From Methanoregula sp. SKADARSKE-2 (GTDB taxonomy: Archaea > Halobacteriota > Methanomicrobia > Methanomicrobiales > Methanospirillaceae), in contig CP121470.1 in the NCBI GenBank assembly GCA_030919125.1, positions 1,658,391 to 1,722,390 of the forward strand: a DNA stretch of 64,000 nt. Direction: 5' to 3'. The notes below the pieces were generated by a model. That model had not been told where the DNA came from and ran no database searches. It saw only the letters and a list, made by a program, of their open reading frames with translations. The position numbers and the translations under genes were made by a program. Numbering within the stretch: the stretch's first letter is position 1; every line of letters begins with the position of its first letter. This document shows positions 63,459 to 64,000 of this stretch, piece after piece.

Positions 63459-64000
63459 TTAATCGAGAAGGGCACCCATCGCCTCGTCGAACCGTGAGCT
63501 CATGACATAGTCGATACCGGATACTTCTGCAGCCTCCGGAGTAAGAGCCATCAGGTCGTCACGGGACATGGTCGAGAGTTGGAAGTTCCTGCTCCCTGCC
63601 ATAATCTGCTGGAGACCGGTCTTGAACTTCTGCGAGTACGTGTAGATACCGACTGCACCCATTGGGATCTCTTTGATACGGTTGCCGAATTTCTCCTTGA
63701 GCTCCTCGTACGCAACAAAGATCTCTTCGATATTGTTCCCGTACTTCGAGACCGACTTGGGAAGGTCGCCTTCCTTGATCCATTTCTCGATATTCTTGCC
63801 TACCATGCCGGGGATCATGAGGCCACGACCCATGCAGACAGCTTTGAAGTAGGGGCTGCCCATGGCGAGCGCCTTGAATGTGCCGGGTTCATCGGAGAAA
63901 CCACCCGCCATTGCAAGGTCGGGGACACGGTAGCCTTTCTTATCGAGTTTTGTCGCAAACTCATACGCAAGCGACTGGAGATAGAATGTCGGGATACCCC
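63459..64000 (-). CDS. FMN-binding glutamate synthase family protein, C-terminal part
   Basis: Only the last 180 residues are in the window; the frame runs off the right edge. The visible part has PDLAMAGGFSDEPGTFKALA, GSPYFKAVCMGRGLMIPG and a helical insertion, matching the FMN-barrel of archaeal glutamate-synthase-like proteins, which are distinct from the operon at 55.4-59.7 kb. It ends with a DEAMGALLD tail. Substrate is unknown. It is convergent with the nuclease-like gene, 43 bases apart. Confidence 0.8.
   Translation of the reverse strand, partial: GIPTFYLQSLAYEFATKLDKKGYRVPDLAMAGGFSDEPGTFKALAMGSPYFKAVCMGRGLMIPGMVGKNIEKWIKEGDLPKSVSKYGNNIEEIFVAYEELKEKFGNRIKEIPMGAVGIYTYSQKFKTGLQQIMAGSRNFQLSTMSRDDLMALTPEAAEVSGIDYVMSSRFDEAMGALLD

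Overview
The window reads as a chromosomal segment of a hydrogenotrophic methanogen of the order Methanomicrobiales, most like Methanoregula. This rests on gene content: coenzyme F430 biosynthesis (cfbA, cfbE, cfbD, cfbB), a methanogenesis marker 9 protein, hydrogenase maturation (hypC, hypA, hypE), an F420-type (FrhB-like) subunit next to glutamate synthase, archaeal FtsZ with its small ribbon-helix-helix partner, RaSEA for archaeosine, a geranylgeranyl reductase, class I CCA-adding enzyme, and archaeal promoters with TATA boxes and oligo-T terminators. Genus-level assignment is inference; no 16S or mcr gene is present.

Layout. 1-9.9 kb is accessory: secreted or lipoproteins, a decayed serpin, a cation diffusion facilitator, two membrane proteins, and an IS630 element that appears nested in an IS481 relic. 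10.2-14.3 kb is the F430 operon (cfbA-E-D-B, minus strand, no cfbC). 14.8-19.1 kb holds a multiply frameshifted kup, then an overlapping operon of marker 9, a CitG-like protein and a DUF447 protein. 19.1-21.1 kb is hypCAE and a tRNA-Ser. 21.2-26.7 kb has a secreted protein, RaSEA, a TIGR00300 protein, and cobD-cobY. 26.8-31 kb is the RHH-ftsZ pair, a coiled-coil protein and a DUF373 membrane protein. 31.2-49.3 kb is mixed: two IS5-type insertions and an IS fragment, Fe-S oxidoreductases, a SET-domain protein, a DtxR regulator with an ECF transporter, a geranylgeranyl reductase, small proteins, a wrecked STAS/anti-sigma-kinase pair, and a large PH-like/TM protein. 49.6-55.3 kb has ArsR-Hsp20, nrdH-nrdD, thpR and cca. 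55.4-64 kb is a nitrogen region: a four-gene glutamate synthase operon with an FrhB-like subunit, divergent glnA, a PII gene, a nuclease-like unknown, and the end of a second glutamate-synthase-family gene.

The nitrogen block carries a textbook NrpR-type operator (GGAA-N6-TTCC) in front of glnA and a one-mismatch version over the TATA box of the PII gene. Glutamine synthetase, PII and a glutamate synthase whose likely electron donor is reduced F420 therefore form one ammonia-assimilation unit. The ftsZ pair is preceded by a dense array of GTCTGAC/GTCAGAC half-sites with a 10-bp-arm palindrome.

Decay is concentrated in accessory genes (serpin, kup, STAS/RsbW pair, transposases), while long housekeeping genes are open throughout. 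This argues for real pseudogenes rather than random sequencing errors, although homopolymer errors cannot be excluded at single sites. I saw no CRISPR array and no rRNA. No single gene cluster is clearly a new defence or metabolic system. The best leads are the F420-type glutamate synthase, the NrdD that seems to lack a glycyl-radical tail, the ftsZ operator array, the marker 9 operon, and a 25-base motif repeated upstream of secreted-protein genes.
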